NCBI GenBank assembly: GCA_001792345.1
Contig: MGGJ01000012.1
Span: 70,091-107,388, forward strand
Source of the DNA: Candidatus Woesebacteria bacterium RIFCSPHIGHO2_01_FULL_39_32
GTDB lineage: Bacteria > Patescibacteriota > Microgenomatia > UBA8517
Direction: 5' to 3'
Length of the DNA: 37,298 bases
Position numbers and translations under genes: made by a program. Below the pieces are notes generated by a model, which was not told the origin of the DNA, ran no database searches, and saw only the letters and a program-made list of their open reading frames with translations. Shown in pieces: positions 27,258-35,928 of the stretch (positions are counted from its first letter, which is position 1; each line of letters begins with the position of its first letter).

Positions 27258-27329
27258 TGCCCCTGGGGGGAATTGAACCCTCATTTTACCCTTAGGACGG
27301 GTCTGCTCTGTCCGTTGAGCTACAGGGGC
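27258..27329 (-). tRNA. tRNA-Arg(CCT)
   Basis: minus strand: acceptor GCCCCTG/CAGGGGC, D arm GCTC-AACGGACA-GAGC, anticodon loop GTCCTAA, T loop TTCAATT; no encoded CCA. Confidence 0.9.
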
Positions 27330-27346
27330 GTATTTATAATATATTA

Positions 27347-28189
27347 TCACACAAGAAGCGCTATTCCCAAGATGGCCAATATGCTTCCCAGGATTTTTTC
27401 TCGGAGAGAATCACTTTCTTTTAAAAATATTATCCCAAGAGGAACTGAAAAGATTGCCATGCTTTGAAATATTGCGTTTACCTTCGCAACGGGCCCTCCG
27501 TATTCAAAAGCCCATACTAAAAGATAAACTAATAAAATACTAAAAAGCGTTACAATGGCTTTTAAATATAAATTCTTGGTTAGATTAACAACAAGATCTT
27601 TTGGCTTTTTGGTCATGAAAGGTAAAAGGACAACTGTAGGAAGGCTCATTGCGAATATGATCGTGTGAGTGGGAGTTAAATTGGATAGAATCTTCATTAG
27701 TATTGTTATGACGCTGGTTGTAAAAGAAAAAATCAGTGCATAGAGATACTTGTTGTCCAAGATTTGTTTTTGGGGGGCTGAAACAATTGCTACTGCAATA
27801 AATATAATTATTATACCAATGTAATCTTTAAACACGAGAATTTCTCCTAAAATGAGAGCCGATAAAAGCGGTACAAATATAATTCTTAAACGGACAAGGA
27901 TAGTAGATACGGAAAGATGGGTATTGACGTGCATGAGCATAAAAAGATACACATTAAGGGTATTTACGGCTCCTATGATAAGAAGGAAGATATGGTTATT
28001 AAGATCAGTTGCGAGTCTTATATCTTTCAAGAAGAGGGGAAGGAAAATTAACATTCGTGCGCTAGAAAACCACCAGGTCATACTCACAGCAGTCTCTTTG
28101 TCTTTTAAAAGGTGTCTGCTGTAGTAGTTAAATCCAATATCGGATAATCCTGCGAAAATTGAAAGAAAAATCCAAGTTAAATTTGTCAC
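27347..28189 (-). CDS. EamA/DMT-superfamily transporter
   Basis: about 10 TM helices in two similar halves; ...LILGEILVFKDYIGIIIIFIAVAIV... and ...GIIFLKESDSLREKILGSILAILGIALL. Confidence 0.82.
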   Translation of the reverse strand: MTNLTWIFLSIFAGLSDIGFNYYSRHLLKDKETAVSMTWWFSSARMLIFLPLFLKDIRLATDLNNHIFLLIIGAVNTLNVYLFMLMHVNTHLSVSTILVRLRIIFVPLLSALILGEILVFKDYIGIIIIFIAVAIVSAPQKQILDNKYLYALIFSFTTSVITILMKILSNLTPTHTIIFAMSLPTVVLLPFMTKKPKDLVVNLTKNLYLKAIVTLFSILLVYLLVWAFEYGGPVAKVNAIFQSMAIFSVPLGIIFLKESDSLREKILGSILAILGIALLV

Positions 28190-29433
28190 TATTTAATTCC
28201 CAAAGAATAAAGATTTGGGGGAGATGAGTTTGCTCCAAGATTAGTCAGAATAAGAAGTCGATCAAGAGAAAGGGTTGGATAAGCGTGTGGTACAACATAT
28301 GCTCCCGAATATACCACTTGTCGATTAGTACCGTCATAATCGGCAATTGTGATTTTACCTTCTTCAGCAACGATAAGATGCCGCGATGTTGGGTACCAAG
28401 ACATCGTTCGTTTGGTTTCCTCAACTAATGTGTTCCAATTTATAGGTTTTCCTTCATCTACGTAATGCAAGCTTCCTAGAAGTACAATTTCCTTCTTGTC
28501 AATAAGAAAGTTTCTATCCTCCTCGATGTCATAGACATAAGTAAAACCGCTCTTTAGTCCACGATCCTCTGGTTGGGTAGAAGAACCCGGGAGCTCAGGT
28601 ATGAGTTTATTAGGAATTGTGGCGCTTCCACTTGCCGTATACGAAACCATATCTTTATCAGGTGAAAAAACGATATTTGAGGCTTTGCGTGATAAAATAT
28701 CTTGTATTTCATCCGGCAGTTTCCTCATTTGTGCAGCAAGGCGCTTTGCCAGTTCTTTCTCCCATTCGTTTAAAATTTCCAATCTTTGTGCAGAGACATT
28801 AACCCTTTGAGATTGGGGAGTAAAAGAGCTTGTATCAAGCAAAAATACACCGGTAGTTGTTGTGAGAAGAATCTCTCTTGTGTCAGGAGAAAATACCCAG
28901 CTTGATCCTAATAAATTTCCGTCTGTAATTCTTCTTGGTTCTCTGGCAAATCCAAGTGGTAAATTTAGAGTTTCCATGATCCATAAACCCTCGGCATCCT
29001 GATTATTTTGGTTAATCGGTACAACGTATGATAGTTTTGCTAAATCAGGAGAAAGTAAGGGCGCTTCAACTCCGGAAAATGTTGTTGTTGATAAAGAAGG
29101 GGCAATTCGGAAAAGGTGTGCTGTTGCTTCCGTGACATCTTCGGCTTTAAAGGTCAGGCGTTTAGTCCATGAGATGTAGCCGTCCTTACGAACGGAGATG
29201 TCGTAGGTTCCAGGGAGAAGCGGAAAGTTTGCGTTTGTGGCGGCTTTTAATGTACCGTCGACAAACACCTGTGCTGCGTCAGGATCGGATTTTATGACGA
29301 AAAGGCCATTCGGCGAAAATTCTAAAGTTTCCTGATTTAACCTATAACCTCTAGCATATTGAAAAGCTATTGTACCGACGACACCGACAACCAAAATAGT
29401 AAGAAAAAGAAGTAAAAGGCGTATCTTGACCAT
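28189..29433 (-). CDS. PEGA-domain membrane-anchored protein with beta-propeller-like region
   Basis: N-terminal TM; GLFVIKSDPDAAQVFVDGTLKAATNANFPLLPGTYDISVRKDGYISWTKRL. Confidence 0.85.
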   Translation of the reverse strand: MVKIRLLLLFLTILVVGVVGTIAFQYARGYRLNQETLEFSPNGLFVIKSDPDAAQVFVDGTLKAATNANFPLLPGTYDISVRKDGYISWTKRLTFKAEDVTEATAHLFRIAPSLSTTTFSGVEAPLLSPDLAKLSYVVPINQNNQDAEGLWIMETLNLPLGFAREPRRITDGNLLGSSWVFSPDTREILLTTTTGVFLLDTSSFTPQSQRVNVSAQRLEILNEWEKELAKRLAAQMRKLPDEIQDILSRKASNIVFSPDKDMVSYTASGSATIPNKLIPELPGSSTQPEDRGLKSGFTYVYDIEEDRNFLIDKKEIVLLGSLHYVDEGKPINWNTLVEETKRTMSWYPTSRHLIVAEEGKITIADYDGTNRQVVYSGAYVVPHAYPTLSLDRLLILTNLGANSSPPNLYSLGIK

Positions 29434-29470
29434 TGATTAGAATTATACTGCAAATTGGATTTCTTTTCCT

Positions 29471-29542
29471 CCCCGATGAGATAGTACTTACCGCATCTCA
29501 TGGGGTCCCGCTAGATGTTCCTAAGAAACTATCTAGCTGGGA
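29471..29542. repeat. two tandem imperfect hairpins upstream of mreB
   Basis: CCCCgATGAGAT..ATCTCATGGGG (29471-29505) and TCCCgCTAGAT..ATCTAGCtGGGA (29506-29542). Confidence 0.7.
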
Positions 29543-29543
29543 C

Positions 29544-29572
29544 TTGTTGAAGTTGCGTGACCACCATATAAT
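29544..29572 (+). promoter_or_regulatory. putative promoter upstream of mreB
   Basis: TTGTTG (29544-29549), 17-nt spacer, TATAAT (29567-29572). Confidence 0.4.
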
Positions 29573-29573
29573 G

Positions 29574-29641
29574 GCCCCAGAAGAACTCTTACTTGCTCGC
29601 ATGTTCTACGTTCATGCCTCGCAAGAGCGAGTCTTCGGGGC
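29574..29641. repeat. multi-tier hairpin in mreB leader
   Basis: GCCCC/GGGGC, GAAGA/TCTTC, CTTGC/GCAAG, GCATG/CATGC nested in order. Confidence 0.7.
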
Positions 29642-29660
29642 AAGCGGAGAAATATATTTT

Positions 29661-30668
29661 ATGTTACGTAAACGCATCGCGATTGATTTGGGGACTGCAA
29701 ATACTTTGGTGTGGGTTGCGGGAGAGGGGATAGTTGCCAATGAGCCAACTGTCGTTGCGATTTCATCAGAAGATAGTCGTGTAGTTGCAGTTGGGGAAGA
29801 AGCAAAAAGAATGCTGGGTCGTACTCCGGAATCACTTATTGCCTCGCGTCCTATGAGAGAGGGAGTAATTGCGGACTACCAAGTGACCGAGGCAATGCTT
29901 CGCTACTTTATCGGTAAAGTTGTAGGACGGGTTCAAATATTTCGACCTGATGTTATGATTTGTGTACCGGCAGGCTGTACTCAGGTTGAAAGGCGCGCCG
30001 CACTCGATGCTACTCTTTCTGCGGGGGCTTCTCACGCATATCTCATAGATGAACCGCTTGCTGCGGCAATCGGCGCCGGCATTCCTGTATCTGCCCCATC
30101 CGGACACATGATTGTGGATATTGGAGGTGGAAGCTCGGAAGCAGCCGTAATCTCACTAGGAGGAGTTGTGGTACATAAATCCGTAAGGGTTGCTGGTAAT
30201 AAAATAGATGAAGCTATTCAGGATTACTTGAAGAAAAAGCACAGTCTTATTGTCGGAGATCAGACAGCCGAAGGGCTAAAAATTAAGATTGGTTCTGCCA
30301 TAAAGCTTCCAAAAGAAGAAAAAATGGAATTGTCGGGAAGGGATTTAGTTTTTGGCTTGCCCCGGAGTGTTGTGATTACTTCAAGTGAAGTCACAGAGGC
30401 AATTAGGCCTACGCTAATGCAGATAATAGGTTGCGTTAAAGGAGTTCTTGAGGATACACCCCCCGAATTGGCAGCCGATATTATCGATAAAGGAATCGTC
30501 ATGAGTGGTGGAACGAGTATTTTGCGGAATTTTGATCGGTTGGTAACTGAAGAAACAGGAGTTCCGGCTCATGTCGCTGAAGACTCATTACTATGTGTAG
30601 TCAGAGGAACTGGAGTTGTAATGGAAAATATTGAATTATGGAAAAGAAGCGTTATCACTAAAAGATAA
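29661..30668 (+). CDS. mreB: rod shape-determining protein MreB
   Basis: RKRIAIDLGTANTLVWV, IVANEPTVVAI, GRTPESLIASRPMREGVIADYQVTEAML, DIGGGSSEAAVISLGGVV, GIVMSGGTSILRNFD; likely start at 29661. Confidence 0.95.
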   Translation: MLRKRIAIDLGTANTLVWVAGEGIVANEPTVVAISSEDSRVVAVGEEAKRMLGRTPESLIASRPMREGVIADYQVTEAMLRYFIGKVVGRVQIFRPDVMICVPAGCTQVERRAALDATLSAGASHAYLIDEPLAAAIGAGIPVSAPSGHMIVDIGGGSSEAAVISLGGVVVHKSVRVAGNKIDEAIQDYLKKKHSLIVGDQTAEGLKIKIGSAIKLPKEEKMELSGRDLVFGLPRSVVITSSEVTEAIRPTLMQIIGCVKGVLEDTPPELAADIIDKGIVMSGGTSILRNFDRLVTEETGVPAHVAEDSLLCVVRGTGVVMENIELWKRSVITKR

Positions 30669-30958
30669 AAAATTTAATCTCATAATTATTATATATTTAT
30701 TATAAATTATTGAGGACACTTTGAGGATAACTATATAAATATTGAAATCACCGATTGAGATAATTTTTTGAACAAATTGTGCATTTTTCTAACTAGAGAG
30801 TTTTAACAGTTAATCCTGTAGTATAATAAGTAATAAATCTAAGATTGGCAAAGGTTAAGAGTTTAAAGCAATTGTACCTTTGACTTAATATAATTTATGG
30901 GTTTATTTTTTTAAAATATAATCTTTACCGAAATTTACAAGAAGATACGACTAGGATA

Positions 30959-31831
30959 ATGAATAAAACGGCCCTTAATAGCCTAAAAATACTAAATGTT
31001 CGGATTGATAGCAGTTCGACCGCCTCACTGCTAAGATTTGTACGTTCAAGATTGACTTCTAGGAGGAAGTTTTTTATTGTAACTCCCAATCCGGAACAGG
31101 TGATGCGTGCTCAAACAGATGAAGTTTTTAAGAAAATACTAAATTCAGCCGATATTTCTATTCCAGACGGTGTCGGCCTTGTTGCCGCGCATAAATTTCT
31201 TATGCTACCTTCTACAGATTCTTACGTCTTGCGGCCTTTTTTATATTTTGCACAAGGGCTTGGTGTCGGATTCTCTATTTTTTTTGATCGTAAATGGGTA
31301 GAAAGTAGTCTTCAAGTCATTCGGGGACGCGATTTGTTTTACGAACTTATTAAATTGGCAAATAAAAAAGGGTGGAGAGTATTTCTTGTGGGCGACGAAC
31401 TGAGGAGTGCTCAGAAGGCCGCAGATATTCTTTCGAAAAATTATAAGAATGTGAATTTATTTGCAGCTACTGGACCGAACCTTGATCAAGATGCTAATCC
31501 TAGGACTAAAAAGGACCGGATAGTTGAGAATGCGACCATAGACAAAATTAATAAACTAAATCCTGAACTTTTGTTTATTGGCTTTGGCGCACCGTTACAG
31601 GAGAAGTGGTTGTACCGTTACCGCCAAAAACTAAATTATGGTGGAGCAATGGTCATTGGTGGCACATTCGACTATGTGTCAGGTAAAAAGAGTATACCTC
31701 CTAATTGGGTTTCTGAATCAGGACTTGAGTGGCTCTGGAGACTAATCTTTAGTAATCAAAAGCCCAAAAGAGTATTCAGTGCTTTTCCTTCCTTTCCTCT
31801 AAAAGTATATCTTCACAAGTTGAATCGTTAA
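30959..31831 (+). CDS. WecG/TagA/CpsF-family glycosyltransferase
   Basis: VTPNPEQVMRAQTDEVFKKILNSADISIPDGVGLVAAHKF, FLVGDE, PELLFIGFGAPLQEKWLYRYRQKL, VIGGTFDYVSGKKSIPPNWVSESGLEWLWRL. Confidence 0.93.
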   Translation: MNKTALNSLKILNVRIDSSSTASLLRFVRSRLTSRRKFFIVTPNPEQVMRAQTDEVFKKILNSADISIPDGVGLVAAHKFLMLPSTDSYVLRPFLYFAQGLGVGFSIFFDRKWVESSLQVIRGRDLFYELIKLANKKGWRVFLVGDELRSAQKAADILSKNYKNVNLFAATGPNLDQDANPRTKKDRIVENATIDKINKLNPELLFIGFGAPLQEKWLYRYRQKLNYGGAMVIGGTFDYVSGKKSIPPNWVSESGLEWLWRLIFSNQKPKRVFSAFPSFPLKVYLHKLNR

Positions 31832-31950
31832 AGCGCGATTTCTCTATTGACATAGATGTTCCTGTTTGATACTTTGTGATTAGCTTAGTATTAATTTAGG
31901 CTTGCAACTATAACAAAGTGTATTTTTCTGAAAACTAACGACTCTTTTAT

Positions 31951-32175
31951 ATGGCTGAGAAAAAAGTGAAGGATATTAAACTAAAGCTGATTGATCTTCC
32001 TGATCTTCTTACTGTAAAGGAAGTAGCTGAGCTTCTTCGAGTATCTCCTTTGACCATTAAACGTTGGGGTAAAAGGGGTAAGCTTCCTGCAATTCGTATA
32101 AATTCCCGTGGAGATCGACGCTATAAGAAAGAGGCAGTTTTATGGTTGCTTGGAATACAAGCGAAAGAGGAATAG
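31951..32175 (+). CDS. helix-turn-helix (excisionase/HTH_17-like) protein
   Basis: LLTVKEVAELLRVSPLTIKRWGKRGKLPAIRINSRGDRRYKKEAVLWLLG. Confidence 0.85.
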   Translation: MAEKKVKDIKLKLIDLPDLLTVKEVAELLRVSPLTIKRWGKRGKLPAIRINSRGDRRYKKEAVLWLLGIQAKEE

Positions 32176-32198
32176 CCTCTTTCTTGGCACCACTAAAG

Positions 32199-32254
32199 CG
32201 TTGTAAAAAAGAGGCAGTTCTTTGGCTTCTTGGAATTCAAGAAAAAGCTGATTA
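32199..32254 (+). pseudogene. duplicated 3' end of the HTH gene (remnant)
   Basis: gttgtaaaaaagaggcagttctttggcttcttggaattcaagaaaaagctgattag encodes CKKEAVLWLLGIQEKAD*, parallel to YKKEAVLWLLGIQAKEE*. Confidence 0.75.
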
Positions 32255-32321
32255 GAAGCTATTTCAATATCCTGCTTTGAGTTTCACTTTTGGGTGGCTC
32301 CGCGGAGCTTGTAGCGGATAT

Positions 32322-32359
32322 TTTACAACTGGTTGTAAACTTCATAAAAGAAGTATAAT
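32322..32359 (+). promoter_or_regulatory. promoter with overlapping inverted repeat (possible operator)
   Basis: TTTACAAC-tg-GTTGTAAA (32322-32339) followed by TATAAT (32354-32359). Confidence 0.5.
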
Positions 32360-32370
32360 TTATTCAAAGT

Positions 32371-32829
32371 ATGACTAAAGAAAGGATAAACGAGTTACTT
32401 GTCTTTTTGGAAGTAGAGATTCAAAAGGCAAAAGAAAATGCGAAAAAAACCGACGAGGCCTCAAAATTTATAGTGACAGGTCCTTCACAATCTGGCGATA
32501 AGTATCATGCTCAAAATGCTGCTTCCTTGGCCCAATCATATGTTAACCGACTTGAGGAATTGAAGCTGGAAATTAGTTCCGCCAAAGATGGGGTTTCTCA
32601 AGTTGCCGAACCCGAAAGCTTTATAGAGATTGAATATGAGGATAAAAGTACTCTTGAATTCTATTTAGTTGACAATGCGGTAAGTTTAACCAGATTTCTT
32701 TTTATATCTAAAGATTCACCGCTAGGTTTAGCACTAATTGGTAAAAAGGTCGGCGATAGCTTCAGTTATGAACTAGAGGAAAATAGTAGTAAAAGAAAAT
32801 TTTCAGGAAAAATACTTCTGATAGAATAA
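32371..32829 (+). CDS. GreA/GreB-like transcription elongation factor
   Basis: coiled-coil N-terminus and C-terminal 'SPLGLALIGKKVGDSFSYEL..SSKRKFSGKILLIE'. Confidence 0.72.
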   Translation: MTKERINELLVFLEVEIQKAKENAKKTDEASKFIVTGPSQSGDKYHAQNAASLAQSYVNRLEELKLEISSAKDGVSQVAEPESFIEIEYEDKSTLEFYLVDNAVSLTRFLFISKDSPLGLALIGKKVGDSFSYELEENSSKRKFSGKILLIE

Positions 32830-32873
32830 TTTTCTGCAAGGTTCCGAATCTTCTTGGCAATACAGTATCATGC

Positions 32874-32902
32874 TTGATTTTTTTGACTTATAGTTGTAAA
32901 AT
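32874..32902 (+). promoter_or_regulatory. putative promoter of 950-aa gene
   Basis: TTGATT (32874-32879), 17-nt spacer, TAAAAT (32897-32902). Confidence 0.45.
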
Positions 32903-32989
32903 ATAGACCTAAGTAAGGCTTAAATGTTTAACTTAGCATTATTAGAATTATTCTCTAAATCAGCAGGTTTTTCAAAAACCGTTTAGTTT

Positions 32990-33014
32990 AACCCTCCAAA
33001 TCGGAGGGTTTTTT
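32990..33014 (+). terminator. rho-independent terminator-like hairpin just upstream of the 950-aa ORF
   Basis: AACCCTCC-aaatc-GGAGGGTT running into TTTTTT; ATG at 33028. Confidence 0.75.
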
Positions 33015-33027
33015 CTAGGTTAAAAAT

Positions 33028-35880
33028 ATGTCTTTAACTCAAGAAAGAGATAAGAATATTGTAGAAGTTGGTTTAGGAAATAACCCATCGAGATTAAGGT
33101 TATCCAGTGTAGGAGTTGAAAGTGAGCCAGTTAATCCCCTTGAACATTATTTAAGTTTGATAGGACAGTCATTTACTGCTGCCGAGTCGGATAACAGGGT
33201 ACTAGAGTTATTAGATCAGGACCCAAATATTGTAAGTATTTCAATTTCTCAAACAGATCGAGAAAAAGGTAGAGGCATAAGTCCAAGGCCCAGAATCGAA
33301 GAAATAGAATTCAGGTTTGACAGAAATCAGAGATTCCAACTCCCGCCCAGTATCGCCTTTACCACTATTATTGGCGAGAGTTTATTTTATAGTTCATTAT
33401 CAGAAGTTGGTGATTATGGTCCCAAGTTTGTTAGTCAAACAGCCAGTCCTGATATAATTACACCTTTTAAAGAACCCGATATCTCATTACCCCAAGTAGT
33501 AGGTAATCTTGTCGTTGCTGGCTCATTTGTTGCAGGAAATATTTTCACACCAAATTCATCTGAATCAATTGCAAATAGAAATTTAATTTCTGCCCAGAAT
33601 AGTCCTCAAGGAAAAGAGACATCCTTACTAACTTTTTACCAAGAAAATTTAGATCTACTAATACCACCATCGCTTGCAAAACCAGTGAATGAAGTTGCAA
33701 AGTTATCAGGTGCAGTTTACGAAAACGGAATGGGATTGTCCGAACTTGCCGCTACGGTTATTAATTCCCATCCCGAATGGAATGCGACCGAGAAACACAT
33801 GGCAACATTTCTTGTTGGGTCATATATTGCAGTTACACCCGATGATCGCTTAGTTGCCATTGGCCGCAATCCAAATAATGAAGAGGCACTTATTATAAGA
33901 GATATTACTAACAATCCTTTACTGGCTACAAAAATAGTTATTGAGAAGACTATTTGGACAATTGGCGAGCTAATTAAAAGTAAAGTAAATAATGCGGCTG
34001 GAAAAGAAGTTTTGCAGCAAGGCAAAAGCGACCTTCCTACTGAAGTATTGGAATCGCTAACTACACCAACCGTAGCTAACCCTGATCGGAATAGTTCTAC
34101 CACTCAACACCTTACAAGTGAAGTCGCTCAGAATGAAATAAACAAGTGGGAAGGATTACAACTTGATGAAAGTAAGGTCGGATTAGGAGTCAATTTCATT
34201 GAAGTTGATACTGGTAATGTTTTTGAATCAACAGGGGATTCTTCATTGGAACTAATGTTAGGAGTAGGAGTAGGAGTAGAGCCTGTTAAACCTCTTTGGT
34301 TTTTGGTGATAAAAAACACCGATTCGGGTAATGATCCGAGGGCTTTCGGATTGGATTTGGATGAAGATAACTCAAGCGTAGAAGATAGACATATGGAATG
34401 GGATTTAGTAGAGCTAGATAACGATGGCCCAAGAACGACACAAAGAAAGCTGATATTAAGCCAGAATGGATCGGGAAGTTCAGTTTTGAAATTAGTTGAA
34501 CCTACAGGAGAAGAATCATTTTTAGTCTCACCGACCGATTCTGAAGGCGCTGAAGGCCAACCGACTGCTATTCCACCGGACACGAGCGACTCAATATGGG
34601 AACAACTTGGATTTTATTCAGTAGCCGAAGCACAAGAGAATCCTAGCGAGGAAGCTGCAACTGAAACGTCTGAAGAATCGGATAAGAATTTTCAAATAAT
34701 TGAATCTATACCCAACGATTTTAAGTTTTTAGATGGAAGAGTAGTGAAGGCAATGGTTTCTGGAATAAAAACTGACGAACAAACCGACTTAATTTCTGCA
34801 GTTGATGGAAATGGAAATATTATTTCTTATAAGTTATATTCAGGTGAATGGGCGACTAATCCATTTTTAGAGTCCGGTTTCAATTGGAATTTTTATGTAG
34901 ATGGCAATGGAGTAATTTACCAACATCACATAATCGAGGATAAAGGACATGAACCCTATCCTATACAAGGGATTAAATATCTTTTACCTGACCAACTCCC
35001 AGATACTTATTGGGATGAGAATAATCCAACCGATTTTAATCCTCGGGCATGGCCTGAAGATGGGACATTGGCAGTTTTAGATAGACATGGAAATATAATT
35101 ATGTATTATTCAAAATTAGAAAAATATTGGTGGTATGCCGGATACCAACAAGAATTGCCTGGTAATATGGTTTATAGGATAAGTGGTGCGGCGTTGGAAA
35201 GTTTGGGTTTTAGACACATACCTGCCAGTGAAGACAAATGGCCTGGTGTTACGGATCATTGGTTAGATGTAAGAAATATGATCGACTGGTTCGCATATAC
35301 CAGAAGGACTGGTAGTTTTATAAGCTTTGAGAATTTTATGAAAAGGAATGGGTCTGGAGAAATATTTAGCTATAAATCATGGGTATATAATTTACAAACA
35401 GGGGAATATGAGCTTACAAAATTAAGCTCAAATACGAGATTAATTTTTACCGCGACAGTTTCCGGAAGGAGTAGATATAGTTATGGCATTATGAACGGTG
35501 GAGAAGCTAATGCGGTGAATGGCGGGGGAGGATTATGGACGAGTGTACAGTTAAATCCGGATAATTCCGTATCAATTATTTCAGGTGAACCTTTTGATTC
35601 TATGGAAGATTCCGAATGGCCTTTTGGACGATACGTTGATGCCGGCGTTACGCCTTTTAGCTCCTATGTTGCAGGTGTATTGGGAGCCAGCGATAAAAAT
35701 CAGAAAGAAGGTATAGATAGGGATTTCCCAGTGAACCGTTTACCTAATGATTTAGCGGATAAATGGTTGTTTCTGATTTATAATTATTTAGTGGATATAA
35801 GGCAAATGCGCCCGGAAGATGAATATTCTTTAAGCCAAGTTACTCCTATAATCATACCTGATGTACAGATAACAAAATAA
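33028..35880 (+). CDS. large hypothetical protein, 950 aa, possibly exported/surface associated
   Basis: intact ORF with low-complexity acidic linker; no recognised family. Confidence 0.8.
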   Translation: MSLTQERDKNIVEVGLGNNPSRLRLSSVGVESEPVNPLEHYLSLIGQSFTAAESDNRVLELLDQDPNIVSISISQTDREKGRGISPRPRIEEIEFRFDRNQRFQLPPSIAFTTIIGESLFYSSLSEVGDYGPKFVSQTASPDIITPFKEPDISLPQVVGNLVVAGSFVAGNIFTPNSSESIANRNLISAQNSPQGKETSLLTFYQENLDLLIPPSLAKPVNEVAKLSGAVYENGMGLSELAATVINSHPEWNATEKHMATFLVGSYIAVTPDDRLVAIGRNPNNEEALIIRDITNNPLLATKIVIEKTIWTIGELIKSKVNNAAGKEVLQQGKSDLPTEVLESLTTPTVANPDRNSSTTQHLTSEVAQNEINKWEGLQLDESKVGLGVNFIEVDTGNVFESTGDSSLELMLGVGVGVEPVKPLWFLVIKNTDSGNDPRAFGLDLDEDNSSVEDRHMEWDLVELDNDGPRTTQRKLILSQNGSGSSVLKLVEPTGEESFLVSPTDSEGAEGQPTAIPPDTSDSIWEQLGFYSVAEAQENPSEEAATETSEESDKNFQIIESIPNDFKFLDGRVVKAMVSGIKTDEQTDLISAVDGNGNIISYKLYSGEWATNPFLESGFNWNFYVDGNGVIYQHHIIEDKGHEPYPIQGIKYLLPDQLPDTYWDENNPTDFNPRAWPEDGTLAVLDRHGNIIMYYSKLEKYWWYAGYQQELPGNMVYRISGAALESLGFRHIPASEDKWPGVTDHWLDVRNMIDWFAYTRRTGSFISFENFMKRNGSGEIFSYKSWVYNLQTGEYELTKLSSNTRLIFTATVSGRSRYSYGIMNGGEANAVNGGGGLWTSVQLNPDNSVSIISGEPFDSMEDSEWPFGRYVDAGVTPFSSYVAGVLGASDKNQKEGIDRDFPVNRLPNDLADKWLFLIYNYLVDIRQMRPEDEYSLSQVTPIIIPDVQITK

Positions 35881-35928
35881 GATTGAAAATAGTCTTGCAA
35901 CCTCGTAAAATAATTGTTAAATTGAAAT

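Noticed and set aside
27231-27467. 78-aa ORF (..CPWGELNPHFTLRTGLLCPLSYRG..)
   Set aside because: Antisense translation through tRNA-Arg; spurious.
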